Shown piece after piece: positions 55,327 to 64,000 of a DNA stretch of 64,000 nucleotides. The notes below the pieces were generated by a model. It worked only from the letters and a program-made list of their open reading frames with translations. It was not told the DNA's origin and did not search any database. The position numbers and the translations under genes are program-made. The DNA lies in NCBI RefSeq assembly GCF_000772085.1, contig NZ_CP009755.1:3162001-3226000 (forward strand), written 5' to 3'. The stretch comes from Curtobacterium sp. MR_MD2014. GTDB lineage: Bacteria; Actinomycetota; Actinomycetes; Actinomycetales; Microbacteriaceae. Position 1 is the stretch's first letter, and each line of letters begins with the position of its first letter.

Positions 55327-55508
55327 GCGTCGACCTCCTCGACCTTCACGAGGTGCGCCACCGTCGCGATGTACCCGCGGTTCTGGGCGTTGTCCTCACG
55401 CAGGACCGTACGGCCGATGCGCTTGAGGCCCAGGCTGCGCAGGGTGTCGCGCTGGTACTGCTTCTCGCTGATAACGGACTTCGTCTGCGTGATCTTCAGC
55501 ATCGCCAT
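55323..55508 (-). CDS. rpmD: 50S ribosomal protein L30
   Basis: 61 aa, beginning M-A-M-L-K-I-T-Q and containing [10 protein letters not shown]. The start at 55508 overlaps the rpsE stop; the upstream open frame is not coding. Confidence 0.96.
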   Translation of the reverse strand: MAMLKITQTKSVISEKQYQRDTLRSLGLKRIGRTVLREDNAQNRGYIATVAHLVKVEEVDA

Positions 55509-56281
55509 CACGCACCTGCCTTCTCGGTCGCGGCACGCAGCGCCGCAGCCTCGGCGTGGAGCAGACGGGCCGGGACGACCCGGTCGACGTCGAGGCCACG
55601 ACGGCTCGCGACCGCGCGGGGCTCCTCGAGCTGCTGCAGCGCCTCGACGGTCGCGTGCACGATGTTGATGGTGTTCGACGAGCCGAGCGACTTGCTCAGG
55701 ACGTCGTGGATGCCGGCGCACTCGAGCACGGCGCGGACCGGACCACCGGCGATGACACCGGTACCGGCAGCGGCCGGACGCAGGAGCACGACACCGGCAG
55801 CGGCCTCACCCTGCACCGGGTGCGGGATGGTGTTGCCGACGCGCGGGACGCGGAAGAAGTTCTTCTTCGCCTCCTCGACCCCCTTCGAGATCGCGGTGGG
55901 GACTTCCTTCGCCTTGCCGTAGCCGACACCGACGAGGCCGTTGCCGTCACCCACGACGACGAGCGCCGTGAAGCTGAAGCGACGACCACCCTTGACGACC
56001 TTCGACACGCGGTTGATGGTCACCACGCGCTCGAGGAACTGGCTGTCGCCACCGCGGTTGTTGCGGTCACGACCCTGCTGACGGTCACGCCCGCCACCAC
56101 GACGGCCGCGCTGGTCGGCGTTGTCACGGTTGTTCGACGCGGAGCCCGCGGCGGTCTCGACCGGACGCTCGGCGACGGCAGGGGCTTCCGCTTCCTTGCC
56201 GGCCGCGGCCTTGGCGACGGTCTCCGTCGCAGCAGCGGTCTCGGTCTCGGCCGCTTCGTTGTTGTTCGCGATGTCGCTCAC
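55508..56281 (-). CDS. rpsE: 30S ribosomal protein S5 with long RG-rich N-terminal extension
   Basis: 257 aa against about 165-200 for most S5. The first 78 residues are an added Ala/Glu/Thr-rich part followed by an Arg/Gly/Asp/Asn-rich stretch ([11 protein letters not shown]). The S5 core then begins at [13 protein letters not shown] start overlapping the rplR stop. S5 lines the mRNA entry site. Confidence 0.97.
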   Translation of the reverse strand: MSDIANNNEAAETETAAATETVAKAAAGKEAEAPAVAERPVETAAGSASNNRDNADQRGRRGGGRDRQQGRDRNNRGGDSQFLERVVTINRVSKVVKGGRRFSFTALVVVGDGNGLVGVGYGKAKEVPTAISKGVEEAKKNFFRVPRVGNTIPHPVQGEAAAGVVLLRPAAAGTGVIAGGPVRAVLECAGIHDVLSKSLGSSNTINIVHATVEALQQLEEPRAVASRRGLDVDRVVPARLLHAEAAALRAATEKAGA

Positions 56282-56649
56282 AGGTTCAGCCCTCCTTCAC
56301 GGGCACCATCGGCGATCGCGGCGACGCGACCGGCGTACTTGCTCCCACCGCGGTCGAAGACCACGGCCTCGACGCCAGCGGCCTTCGCACGCTCGGCGAC
56401 GAGCTCGCCGATGCGACGGGCCTTGGCCGTCTTGTCGCCGTCGAACGAACGGAGGTCGGCCTCCATCGTCGACGCGCTGGCCAGGGTGTGGCCCTTCGCG
56501 TCGTCGATGACCTGGACGAACACGTGACGCGACGAACGGGTGACGGCGAGACGCGGACGCGCCTCGGTGCCGGTGATCTTCTTGCGGAGACGGTTGTGAC
56601 GGCGCGCCTTGGCGGCCGACTTGCTCTTTCCTCGGATACCGAGAGCCAT
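56278..56649 (-). CDS. rplR: 50S ribosomal protein L18
   Basis: 123 aa, starting [10 protein letters not shown], with [11 protein letters not shown] near the end, the 5S rRNA-binding part. The ATG at 56649 is used; two extra upstream codons are unlikely. Confidence 0.97.
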   Translation of the reverse strand: MALGIRGKSKSAAKARRHNRLRKKITGTEARPRLAVTRSSRHVFVQVIDDAKGHTLASASTMEADLRSFDGDKTAKARRIGELVAERAKAAGVEAVVFDRGGSKYAGRVAAIADGAREGGLNL

Positions 56650-56651
56650 GA

Positions 56652-57188
56652 TCACTTACCTGACTTTCCGGCCTTGCGGCGCACGATCTCGCCCGCGTAG
56701 CGGACACCCTTGCCCTTGTAGGGCTCGGGCTTGCGCAGCTTGCGGATGTTGGCAGCCACCTCGCCGACGGCCTGCTTGTCGATGCCCGACACGGTGAGCT
56801 TGTTGTTGCCCTCGACGGCGAAGCTGATGCCCGCCGGCGGCTCGACCGTGATGGGGTGGGAGTAGCCGAGCGCGAACTCGACGTTGCTGCCCTTCGCCGC
56901 GACGCGGTAACCGGTACCGACGACCTCGAGGCCCTTGGAGTAGCCCTGGGTCACGCCGACGATGTTGTTCGCGATGAGGGTGCGGGTCAGGCCGTGCAGC
57001 GCACGCGAGCTGCGCTCGTCGTCCGGACGGGTGACGAGGACCTGGTTCTCCTCGACCTTGGCCTGGATGGGCTCTGCGACGGTGAGCGCGAGCTCGCCCT
57101 TCGGGCCCTTGACCGCGACGGTCTGGCCGTCGATGGCGACGGTCACACCCGCGGGGATGTCAATGGGAAGACGTCCGATTCGAGACAT
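56652..57188 (-). CDS. rplF: 50S ribosomal protein L6
   Basis: 178 aa, M-S-R-I-G-R-L-P-I start and the C-terminal signature [10 protein letters not shown]. Confidence 0.98.
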   Translation of the reverse strand: MSRIGRLPIDIPAGVTVAIDGQTVAVKGPKGELALTVAEPIQAKVEENQVLVTRPDDERSSRALHGLTRTLIANNIVGVTQGYSKGLEVVGTGYRVAAKGSNVEFALGYSHPITVEPPAGISFAVEGNNKLTVSGIDKQAVGEVAANIRKLRKPEPYKGKGVRYAGEIVRRKAGKSGK

Positions 57189-57194
57189 TGTCGA

Positions 57195-57593
57195 TCACCA
57201 CACGTAGGCGAGGACTTCCCCACCCACGCCCTTCTGCTCGGCTTCACGGTCGGTGAGCAGTCCCGACGAGGTCGAGAGGATCGCCACGCCGAGGCCACCG
57301 AGGACCTGGGGGAGCTCCGTCGACTTCGCGTAGACCCGGAGACCGGGCTTCGAGACGCGCTTGATGCCGGCGATCGAACGCTCGCGCTCGGGGCCGTACT
57401 TCAGGTCGATCGTGAGGGTCTGCCCGACGCGGGCGTCCTCGATCTTCCACTCGCTGATGTAGCCCTCGCGCTTGAGGATCTCGGCGATGTTCTTCTTCAG
57501 CTTGGAGCTGGGGAGCGAGACGGCGTCGTGGTGCGCCGAGTTCGCGTTCCGCAATCTGGTCAGCATGTCTGCGACCGGATCGGTCATCGTCAT
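57195..57593 (-). CDS. rpsH: 30S ribosomal protein S8
   Basis: 132 aa, starting [17 protein letters not shown]. It ends with G-G-E-V-L-A-Y-V-W as S8 does. The preceding gene is rplE, not rpsN, with a 179-base spacer between them. Confidence 0.98.
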   Translation of the reverse strand: MTMTDPVADMLTRLRNANSAHHDAVSLPSSKLKKNIAEILKREGYISEWKIEDARVGQTLTIDLKYGPERERSIAGIKRVSKPGLRVYAKSTELPQVLGGLGVAILSTSSGLLTDREAEQKGVGGEVLAYVW

Positions 57594-57725
57594 GATGGTC
57601 GTCCATTCTTCGCCTGGTTTCGACACCCGTTCCACGAATGCCGACCTGAGCGATCGGGTGGTCTCCGAGCGGATCCCGGAGACCTGGGGGCCGGCGGCTG
57701 TCGCCGTCGGCCGGTGTTCGTGCGT

Positions 57726-57757
57726 GCGGGCCGGAGGACGTGAATCCTCCGGCCCGC
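57726..57757 (-). terminator. hairpin in the rplE-rpsH spacer
   Basis: Perfect 13-bp stem (GCGGGCCGGAGGA / TCCTCCGGCCCGC) with a 6-nt loop just after rplE. It may partly stop transcription in the place where rpsN is usually found. Confidence 0.6.
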
Positions 57758-57772
57758 AGCGCCCGGACTAGC

Positions 57773-58363
57773 TTAGACCGTCTGGTCGGCCGAACGGAAC
57801 GGGAAGCCGAGCTGGCGGAGCAGCGCGCGGCCCTCGTCGTCCGTCTTCGCGGTGGTCACGACGGTGATGTCGAAGCCACGCACGCGGTCGATGCGGTCCT
57901 GGTCGATCTCGTGGAACATCGACTGCTCCGTGAGACCGAACGTGTAGTTGCCGTTGCCGTCGAACTGCTTGTCGCTGAGCCCGCGGAAGTCGCGGATGCG
58001 GGGCAGTGCGAGGGTGACGAGGCGGTCGATGAACTCCCACGCGCGGTCACCACGGAGGGTGACGTGCGCGCCGATGGCCTGACCCTCACGCAGCTTGAAC
58101 TGCGCGATGGACTTGCGGGCCTTCGTCACGACCGGCTTCTGACCCGTGATCGCCGTGAGGTCCTTGACGGCCCCCTCGATGACCTTCGAGTCACGAGCTG
58201 CTTCACCGACACCGGTGTTCACGACGACCTTGACCAGGCCGGGGACCTGGTTGACGTTCGCGTACCCGAACTGCTCGGTGAGGGCAGCCTTGATCTCGTT
58301 CTTGTACTTCTGCTTGAGGCGCGGCTCGACCTTGGTCTCCGGCGCGGCAGTCGTGTCGGTCAT
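57773..58363 (-). CDS. rplE: 50S ribosomal protein L5
   Basis: 196 aa with a short Thr/Ala-rich N-terminus before the core [15 protein letters not shown] and [13 protein letters not shown] are conserved. The start shares one base with the rplX stop. Confidence 0.98.
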   Translation of the reverse strand: MTDTTAAPETKVEPRLKQKYKNEIKAALTEQFGYANVNQVPGLVKVVVNTGVGEAARDSKVIEGAVKDLTAITGQKPVVTKARKSIAQFKLREGQAIGAHVTLRGDRAWEFIDRLVTLALPRIRDFRGLSDKQFDGNGNYTFGLTEQSMFHEIDQDRIDRVRGFDITVVTTAKTDDEGRALLRQLGFPFRSADQTV

Positions 58364-58722
58364 CAGAGCTTCTCACCCGACTTCTTGGCGTAGCGGACGC
58401 GGACGGTCTTCTTGACGCCGTCCTTCTCCACCTCTTCGATGCGGAAGCCGACGCGGGTCGGCTTCTTGGTCTTCGGGTCGACGATGGCGACGTTCGACAC
58501 GTGGATCGGAGCCTCGTGCTGCTCGACGCCACCGGTCTTCGACCCGCGCTGCGTCTGGCCGACGCGGACGTGCTTCGTGACGAAGTTCACGCCCTCGACG
58601 ACGACACGGTTCTTGTCCTTGAGGACCTCGATGACCTTGCCCTGCTTGCCACGGTCGCCGCCACGCTCCTGCTTGGCTCCCGTGATGACCTGGACGAGGT
58701 CACCCTTCTTGATGTTCGCCAT
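58363..58722 (-). CDS. rplX: 50S ribosomal protein L24
   Basis: 119 aa with the KOW motif near the start ([10 protein letters not shown] and G-K-Q-G-K-V) and a basic C-terminus. Confidence 0.97.
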   Translation of the reverse strand: MANIKKGDLVQVITGAKQERGGDRGKQGKVIEVLKDKNRVVVEGVNFVTKHVRVGQTQRGSKTGGVEQHEAPIHVSNVAIVDPKTKKPTRVGFRIEEVEKDGVKKTVRVRYAKKSGEKL

Positions 58723-58725
58723 GGC

Positions 58726-59094
58726 TTACAGCACCTCCGGCGCGAGCGAGATGATCTTCATGAACTTCTTGTCACGGAGCTCACGACCGACCGGCCCGAA
58801 GATGCGCGTACCGCGCGGGTCGCCGTCGGCCTTGAGGATCACTGCCGCGTTCTCGTCGAACTTGATGTAGGAGCCGTCCTGACGACGGGTCTCCTTCTTG
58901 GTGCGAACGATGACCGCCTTGACGACGTCACCCTTCTTCACGTTGCCGCCGGGGATGGCGTCCTTCACCGTGGCGACGATGACGTCACCGAGGCCGGCGT
59001 AGCGACGACCCGAGCCACCGAGCACGCGGATGGTCAAGATCTCCTTGGCACCCGTGTTGTCGGCGACCTTCAGGCGGGATTCCTGCTGAATCAC
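58726..59094 (-). CDS. rplN: 50S ribosomal protein L14
   Basis: 122 aa, beginning [17 protein letters not shown], the standard L14 start. Confidence 0.98.
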   Translation of the reverse strand: MIQQESRLKVADNTGAKEILTIRVLGGSGRRYAGLGDVIVATVKDAIPGGNVKKGDVVKAVIVRTKKETRRQDGSYIKFDENAAVILKADGDPRGTRIFGPVGRELRDKKFMKIISLAPEVL

Positions 59095-59125
59095 TGCTGT
59101 CTCCTATTCCGAAGCAGGCCGGGGC

Positions 59126-59410
59126 CTACTTGGCCTTCTCGAGGATCTCGACCAGGCGCCAGCGCTTGGAGGCGCTGAGGGGACGGGTCTCGCTGATCAC
59201 GACGAGGTCGCCGACACCGGCGGTGCCGAGCTCGTCGTGCGCCTTCACCTTGGACGTGCGACGGATGATCTTGCCGTAGAGCGCGTGCTTCACGCGGTCC
59301 TCGACCTCGACCACGATGGTCTTGTCCATCTTGTCGCTCGTCACGTAGCCGCGACGCGTCTTGCGGTAGCCGCGGGTCGAGGCGGCGGAGTTGTTCTCTT
59401 CGTTCGCCAT
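59126..59410 (-). CDS. rpsQ: 30S ribosomal protein S17
   Basis: 94 aa, with [14 protein letters not shown] and [14 protein letters not shown]. Overlaps rpmC by one base. Confidence 0.98.
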   Translation of the reverse strand: MANEENNSAASTRGYRKTRRGYVTSDKMDKTIVVEVEDRVKHALYGKIIRRTSKVKAHDELGTAGVGDLVVISETRPLSASKRWRLVEILEKAK

Positions 59411-59727
59411 CAGTTCTCCTCGGCGGTAGCGGCCTCGGTCGACTCGGCGGGCTTGTCAGCCTTCTTCGTCTTCTTGGCCTTGGTGGCGGTCTCGACGGGC
59501 GCGGGGGTGGCACGGATGCCGAGCTCGCGCTCACGGAGGACCGTGTAGATGCGTGCGATGTCGCGCTTGACGGCGCGGAGACGACCGTGGCTCTCCAGCT
59601 GGCCGGTGGCCGACTGGAAGCGGAGGTTGAAGAGTTCCTCCTTGGCCTTCTTCAGCTCGTCAGCGAGACGCTCGTTCTCGAAGGTGTCGAGCTCCGTCGG
59701 ACGGAGCTCCTTGGAACCGATCGCCAT
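59410..59727 (-). CDS. rpmC: 50S ribosomal protein L29 with C-terminal extension
   Basis: 105 aa against about 65-75 for the core. Residues 5-72 are the helical hairpin (L-F-N-L-R-F-Q in the middle); the rest is a Lys/Ala/Thr/Glu-rich tail, likely disordered. Confidence 0.97.
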   Translation of the reverse strand: MAIGSKELRPTELDTFENERLADELKKAKEELFNLRFQSATGQLESHGRLRAVKRDIARIYTVLRERELGIRATPAPVETATKAKKTKKADKPAESTEAATAEEN

Positions 59728-60146
59728 TATGCGTCGCCCTCCTCGCGCTTGATGATGCGTGCCTTGAGGGGCAGCTTGTGGATTGCACGGGTCAGCGCCT
59801 CACGGGCGATGTCCTCGCTGACGCCGGAGAGCTCGAAGAGCACACGACCCGGCTTGACGTTGGCGACCCACCACTCGGGCGAGCCCTTACCGGAACCCAT
59901 GCGGGTCTCAGCCGGCTTCTTGGTGAGCGGGCGGTCCGGGTAGATGTTGATCCAGACCTTGCCGCCACGCTTGATGTGACGCGTCATGGCGATACGAGCG
60001 GACTCGATCTGACGGTTGGTCACGTAGGCGGGCGTGAGCGCCTGGATACCGAAGTCGCCGAACGACACCTTGGTGCCGCCCGTCGCCTGGCCCGAACGCT
60101 TCGGGTGGTGCTGCTTGCGGTGCTTGACTCGACGGGGGATAAGCAT
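59727..60146 (-). CDS. rplP: 50S ribosomal protein L16
   Basis: 139 aa, [11 protein letters not shown] start and [10 protein letters not shown] signature. Confidence 0.98.
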   Translation of the reverse strand: MLIPRRVKHRKQHHPKRSGQATGGTKVSFGDFGIQALTPAYVTNRQIESARIAMTRHIKRGGKVWINIYPDRPLTKKPAETRMGSGKGSPEWWVANVKPGRVLFELSGVSEDIAREALTRAIHKLPLKARIIKREEGDA

Positions 60147-60148
60147 GG

Positions 60149-60955
60149 TTACGCCTCAACTCCTGCGCCGGCCGGCGCGTCCTGCGGAGCCTGCTGCTGA
60201 CGGCCGCCGCGGTCGCCGCCACGGCGGTCCCCACGGTCGCCGCGCTCGCCACGCGGGCCGCCACGACGCTCGGGGCGCGACGAACGCTGGTTCGCCTGCT
60301 CGCGAGCGAGCTCCTTGTTCGTGATGTCGCCCTTGTAGATCCAGACCTTCACGCCGATGCGGCCGAACGTGGTCCGGGCCTCGTAGAAGCCGTAGTCGAT
60401 GTTCGCGCGGAGCGTGTGCAGGGGCACGCGGCCCTCGCGGTAGAACTCCGAGCGGGACATCTCGGCGCCGCCGAGACGGCCCGACACCTGGATGCGGACA
60501 CCCTTGGCGCCGGCACGCTGTGCACCCTGCAGGCCCTTGCGCATGGCGCGACGGAACGCGACACGAGCGGAGAGCTGCTCGGCGATGCCCTGCGCGACGA
60601 GCTGGGCCTCGGTCTCGGGGTTCTTGACCTCGAGGATGTTGAGCTGGATCTGCTTCTTGGTGAGCTTCTCGAGCTCGCCACGGACGCGCTCCGCCTCGGC
60701 GCCACGGCGACCGATGACGATGCCCGGACGCGCGGTGTGGATGTCCACGCGGACGCGGTCACGGGTGCGCTCGAGCTCGATGCGGGCGACACCGGCGCGG
60801 TCGAGGGTCTTCTTCAGGTACTCGCGCACCTTGATGTCCTCGGCCACGTAGTCGGCGTAGCGCTGACCGGCCTTCGTGCTGTCGGTGAACCAGTGCGAGA
60901 CGTGGTCCGTCGTGATCCCGAGACGGAAGCCGTACGGGTTGACCTTCTGGCCCAT
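60149..60955 (-). CDS. rpsC: 30S ribosomal protein S3 with RG-rich C-terminal tail
   Basis: 268 aa. Core with the KH domain (G-I-V-I-G-R-R-G in the middle). The last 45 residues are a tail of Arg/Gly/Asp repeats ([12 protein letters not shown]) and then Gln/Ala/Pro. S3 and S5 sit together at the mRNA entry channel. Confidence 0.98.
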   Translation of the reverse strand: MGQKVNPYGFRLGITTDHVSHWFTDSTKAGQRYADYVAEDIKVREYLKKTLDRAGVARIELERTRDRVRVDIHTARPGIVIGRRGAEAERVRGELEKLTKKQIQLNILEVKNPETEAQLVAQGIAEQLSARVAFRRAMRKGLQGAQRAGAKGVRIQVSGRLGGAEMSRSEFYREGRVPLHTLRANIDYGFYEARTTFGRIGVKVWIYKGDITNKELAREQANQRSSRPERRGGPRGERGDRGDRRGGDRGGRQQQAPQDAPAGAGVEA

Positions 60956-61347
60956 TACTTGCTCGCCTTCTTGCTCGTCGCGGCAGCCTCGGCCTCGTCC
61001 GGCGTCGCGAGGACGACCGTGATGTGGCTGGTGCGCTTGTTGATGCGGAAGGCGCGGCCCTGGGCACGCGGCTGGAACCGCTTCAGGGTCGTGCCCTCGT
61101 CGACGAAGACGCGGCTCACGTAGAGGTCGCGCTCGTCGAGGAAGCTGTTCGTCGAGTCCGCCTTGACACGTGCGTTCGCGATCGCCGAGGCGACCAGCTT
61201 GTACACGGGCTCCGAAGCGCCCTGGGGGGCGAACTTCAGGATGGCGAGGGCCTCGTGGGCCTGCTTGCCGCGGATCAGCTCGATGACGCGACGGGCCTTC
61301 TGAGGCGTGACGCGGATGTGTCGCACGCGTGCGATCGACTCCACCAT
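60955..61347 (-). CDS. rplV: 50S ribosomal protein L22
   Basis: 130 aa, with R-V-T-P-Q-K-A-R-R near the start and the extended loop around [10 protein letters not shown] that lines the exit tunnel. Confidence 0.98.
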   Translation of the reverse strand: MVESIARVRHIRVTPQKARRVIELIRGKQAHEALAILKFAPQGASEPVYKLVASAIANARVKADSTNSFLDERDLYVSRVFVDEGTTLKRFQPRAQGRAFRINKRTSHITVVLATPDEAEAAATSKKASK

Positions 61348-61372
61348 TTCGTTCCTCCTCTGCGTCGCCGCG

Positions 61373-61654
61373 TTAGCGGCGACGGCCCTTCTTGTCGTCC
61401 TTCACGTGACCACGGAAGGTGCGGGTCGGCGCGAACTCGCCGAGCTTGTGACCGACCATCGACTCGGTGACGAACACCGGGATGTGCTTGCGGCCGTCGT
61501 GCACGGCGATCGTGTGTCCGAGCATGTTCGGGACGATCATCGAGCGACGCGACCAGGTACGGATCACGTTCTTGGTGTTGGCCTCGTTCTGCGTGACGAC
61601 CTTGCGGAGCAGGTGCTCGTCGACGAAGGGGCCCTTCTTCAGACTGCGTGGCAT
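61373..61654 (-). CDS. rpsS: 30S ribosomal protein S19
   Basis: 93 aa, [10 protein letters not shown] start and [12 protein letters not shown] signature. Confidence 0.98.
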   Translation of the reverse strand: MPRSLKKGPFVDEHLLRKVVTQNEANTKNVIRTWSRRSMIVPNMLGHTIAVHDGRKHIPVFVTESMVGHKLGEFAPTRTFRGHVKDDKKGRRR

Positions 61655-61665
61655 CTTCTGAACTC

Positions 61666-62505
<840 letters not shown>

Positions 62506-62523
62506 GATTTATCCCTCTGGTCC

Positions 62524-62823
62524 TCAGCCGACAGCCGTGAAGATGTCGATCGAACCGGACTTGAGCGTCACGATGGCGCGCTTGGTGTCCTTGCGCTTGC
62601 CCAGGCCGAACTTCGTGCGACGGGTCTTGCCCGGACGGTTCAGCGTGTTGATGCTCGCGACCTTGACGTCGAAGATCTTCTCGATGGCGAGCTTGATCTC
62701 GGTCTTGTTCGAGCGGGGGTCCACGATGAACGTGTACTTGCCCTGGTCGATCAGGCCGTAGCTCTTCTCCGAGACGACCGGCGAGATGATGATGTCGCGC
62801 GGGTCCTTGTTGAAGCCGCTCAT
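62524..62823 (-). CDS. rplW: 50S ribosomal protein L23
   Basis: 99 aa, [10 protein letters not shown] near the start; lies at the exit tunnel and binds trigger factor. Overlaps the rplD stop by 4 bases. Confidence 0.97.
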   Translation of the reverse strand: MSGFNKDPRDIIISPVVSEKSYGLIDQGKYTFIVDPRSNKTEIKLAIEKIFDVKVASINTLNRPGKTRRTKFGLGKRKDTKRAIVTLKSGSIDIFTAVG

Positions 62824-63479
62824 GCGGAGATCTCCTTCGCGGTCTTCGACGCGATGAAGGCGTCGAGTGCGCTCTTGCTGAAGACGAGGGCATCCGACTT
62901 GAGCACGTCGTAGGCGTTGAGCTGGCCGTACGAGAGTGCGTGGACACCCGGCAGGTTGCGGATCGACTTGAGCGTGAGCTCGTCGTCCGACTCGAGCACG
63001 ACGAGCACGTTCTTGACGGGCGCGACCTTCTCGATGAGCGTGCGAGCGGTCTTGGTCGACGGCACCTCGGCCGCGACGAAGGACTCGACAGCGGAGATGC
63101 GGCCACCGCGGGCGCGGTCCGAGAGCGAGCCGAGCAGGGCTGCGGCGATCATCTTCTTCGGGGTGCGCTGCGAGTAGTCGCGCGGGGTCGGTCCGTGGAC
63201 GACGCCACCGCCGGTGTGCTCCGGAGCGCGGACCGAACCCTGACGGGAGCGGCCGGTGCCCTTCTGCTTGAACGGCTTGCGACCAGCACCGCGGACCTCG
63301 CCGCGGTTCTTGGTCTTGTGGGTGCCCTGACGCGCGGCGGCGAGCTGCGCGGTGACGACCTGGTGGATCAGCGGGACGTTGGTCTCGACGTCGAAGAGCG
63401 CGGCGGGCAGCTCGATGCTGCCGGCGACGGCTCCGGTCGCGTCGAGGACGTCGATCGTGGTTGCGGTCTCGGTGGCCAT
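62820..63479 (-). CDS. rplD: 50S ribosomal protein L4
   Basis: 219 aa, with the tunnel loop around [22 protein letters not shown]. The ATG at 63479, two bases after the rplC stop, is preferred over an upstream in-frame start. L4 represses its own operon in some bacteria. Confidence 0.97.
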   Translation of the reverse strand: MATETATTIDVLDATGAVAGSIELPAALFDVETNVPLIHQVVTAQLAAARQGTHKTKNRGEVRGAGRKPFKQKGTGRSRQGSVRAPEHTGGGVVHGPTPRDYSQRTPKKMIAAALLGSLSDRARGGRISAVESFVAAEVPSTKTARTLIEKVAPVKNVLVVLESDDELTLKSIRNLPGVHALSYGQLNAYDVLKSDALVFSKSALDAFIASKTAKEISA

Positions 63480-63481
63480 GA

Positions 63482-64000
63482 TCACTTACCCTTCACGGCG
63501 GTGCGGACGAAGACGGAGCGACCGCGCGCACCGGGGACGGCGCCCTTGACGAGCAGCAGACCCTTCTCGGCGTCGACGGCGTGCACCGTGAGGTTGAGGA
63601 CGGTCACGCGCTCGCCACCCATGCGGCCGGCCATGCGCATGCCCTTGAAGACACGCGACGGGGTCGACGAAGCACCGATCGAACCGGGCTTGCGGTGGTT
63701 GCGGTGGGCACCGTGCGAAGCGGACACACCGGCGAAGCCGTGGCGCTTCATGACACCGGCGAAGCCCTTGCCCTTCGACGTCCCGACGACGTCGACCTTC
63801 TGGCCGGCCTCGAAGGTGTCGACGGTGAGCTCCTGGCCGAGCGTGTACTCGGCGGAGTCGTTGGTGCGGATCTCGGTGAGGGTGCGACGCGGGGTCACAC
63901 CGGCAGCCTCGAAGTGGCCGGCGGCCGGCTTGTTCACCTTGCGCGGGTCGATGGCACCGGCGGCGATCTGGATCGCCTCGTAGCCGTCGCGCTCGACGTT
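63482..64000 (-). CDS. rplC: 50S ribosomal protein L3 (partial, 5' end beyond the window)
   Basis: The last 172 residues are present, and the frame stays open to the window edge ([13 protein letters not shown]). F-V-R-T-A-V-K-G-K closes the protein. At the glutamine methylated in E. coli L3 (N-Q-T-P) this protein has S-S-T-P, so that modification cannot occur here. Confidence 0.97.
   Translation of the reverse strand, partial: NVERDGYEAIQIAAGAIDPRKVNKPAAGHFEAAGVTPRRTLTEIRTNDSAEYTLGQELTVDTFEAGQKVDVVGTSKGKGFAGVMKRHGFAGVSASHGAHRNHRKPGSIGASSTPSRVFKGMRMAGRMGGERVTVLNLTVHAVDAEKGLLLVKGAVPGARGRSVFVRTAVKGK

Overview
The window is high-GC chromosomal DNA of an actinobacterium. Gene content and order fit the family Microbacteriaceae, and a Curtobacterium-like organism is my best guess. 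That guess rests on the tsaE/tsaB/rimI/tsaD, groES, guaB, guaB3, guaA order, on the liv cassette and on general style. It was not checked against any database. Most of the window is conserved core. No tRNA, rRNA, CRISPR array, insertion sequence or prophage was seen.

Left part (1-23.1 kb): a Bax-inhibitor-type membrane protein; the three guanine-nucleotide genes guaA, guaB3 and guaB, loosely spaced; a DUF3817/SURF1 pair; a KhtTU-like potassium/proton antiporter with its regulator; glpD; and a branched-chain amino acid ABC transporter (livH-livM-livG-livF). The livH product carries an extra extracellular domain. The matching binding protein (livK-type) lies about 3.5 kb away on the other strand, beyond guaB and a DUF559 nuclease-fold gene that is flanked by clusters of GAGACGCC-type repeats. 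Then follow rarD, groES with two HrcA (CIRCE) operators, and a THUMP-like methyltransferase.

Middle (23.1-35.6 kb): a minus-strand chain for tRNA t6A synthesis and cell-wall precursors (tsaD, rimI, tsaB, tsaE, two tandem alanine-racemase genes, acpS, glmS), interrupted by a plus-strand glutathione peroxidase and coaA, then glmM, rpsI and rplM. A perfect 60-bp palindrome lies between coaA and glmM.

Accessory insert (35.8-46.9 kb): between rplM and rplQ lie a secreted ExeM-type nuclease, a metallo-hydrolase overlapping truA, a DrrAB-type ABC exporter, a large BTAD/NB-ARC/TPR regulator and an FUSC-type membrane protein.

Right part (47.0-64 kb): the alpha, spc and S10 ribosomal operons on the minus strand, with infA, rpmJ, secY, adk and map, plus an LCP-family cell-wall ligase on the plus strand. 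rpsN and rpsD are absent from their usual places. rplC is cut by the window edge.

Two features run through the whole window. One is a dispersed hairpin family built on GACGGGAGGCGCG. The other is a set of genes whose -10 box lies 6-7 bases before the start codon, which suggests leaderless transcripts.
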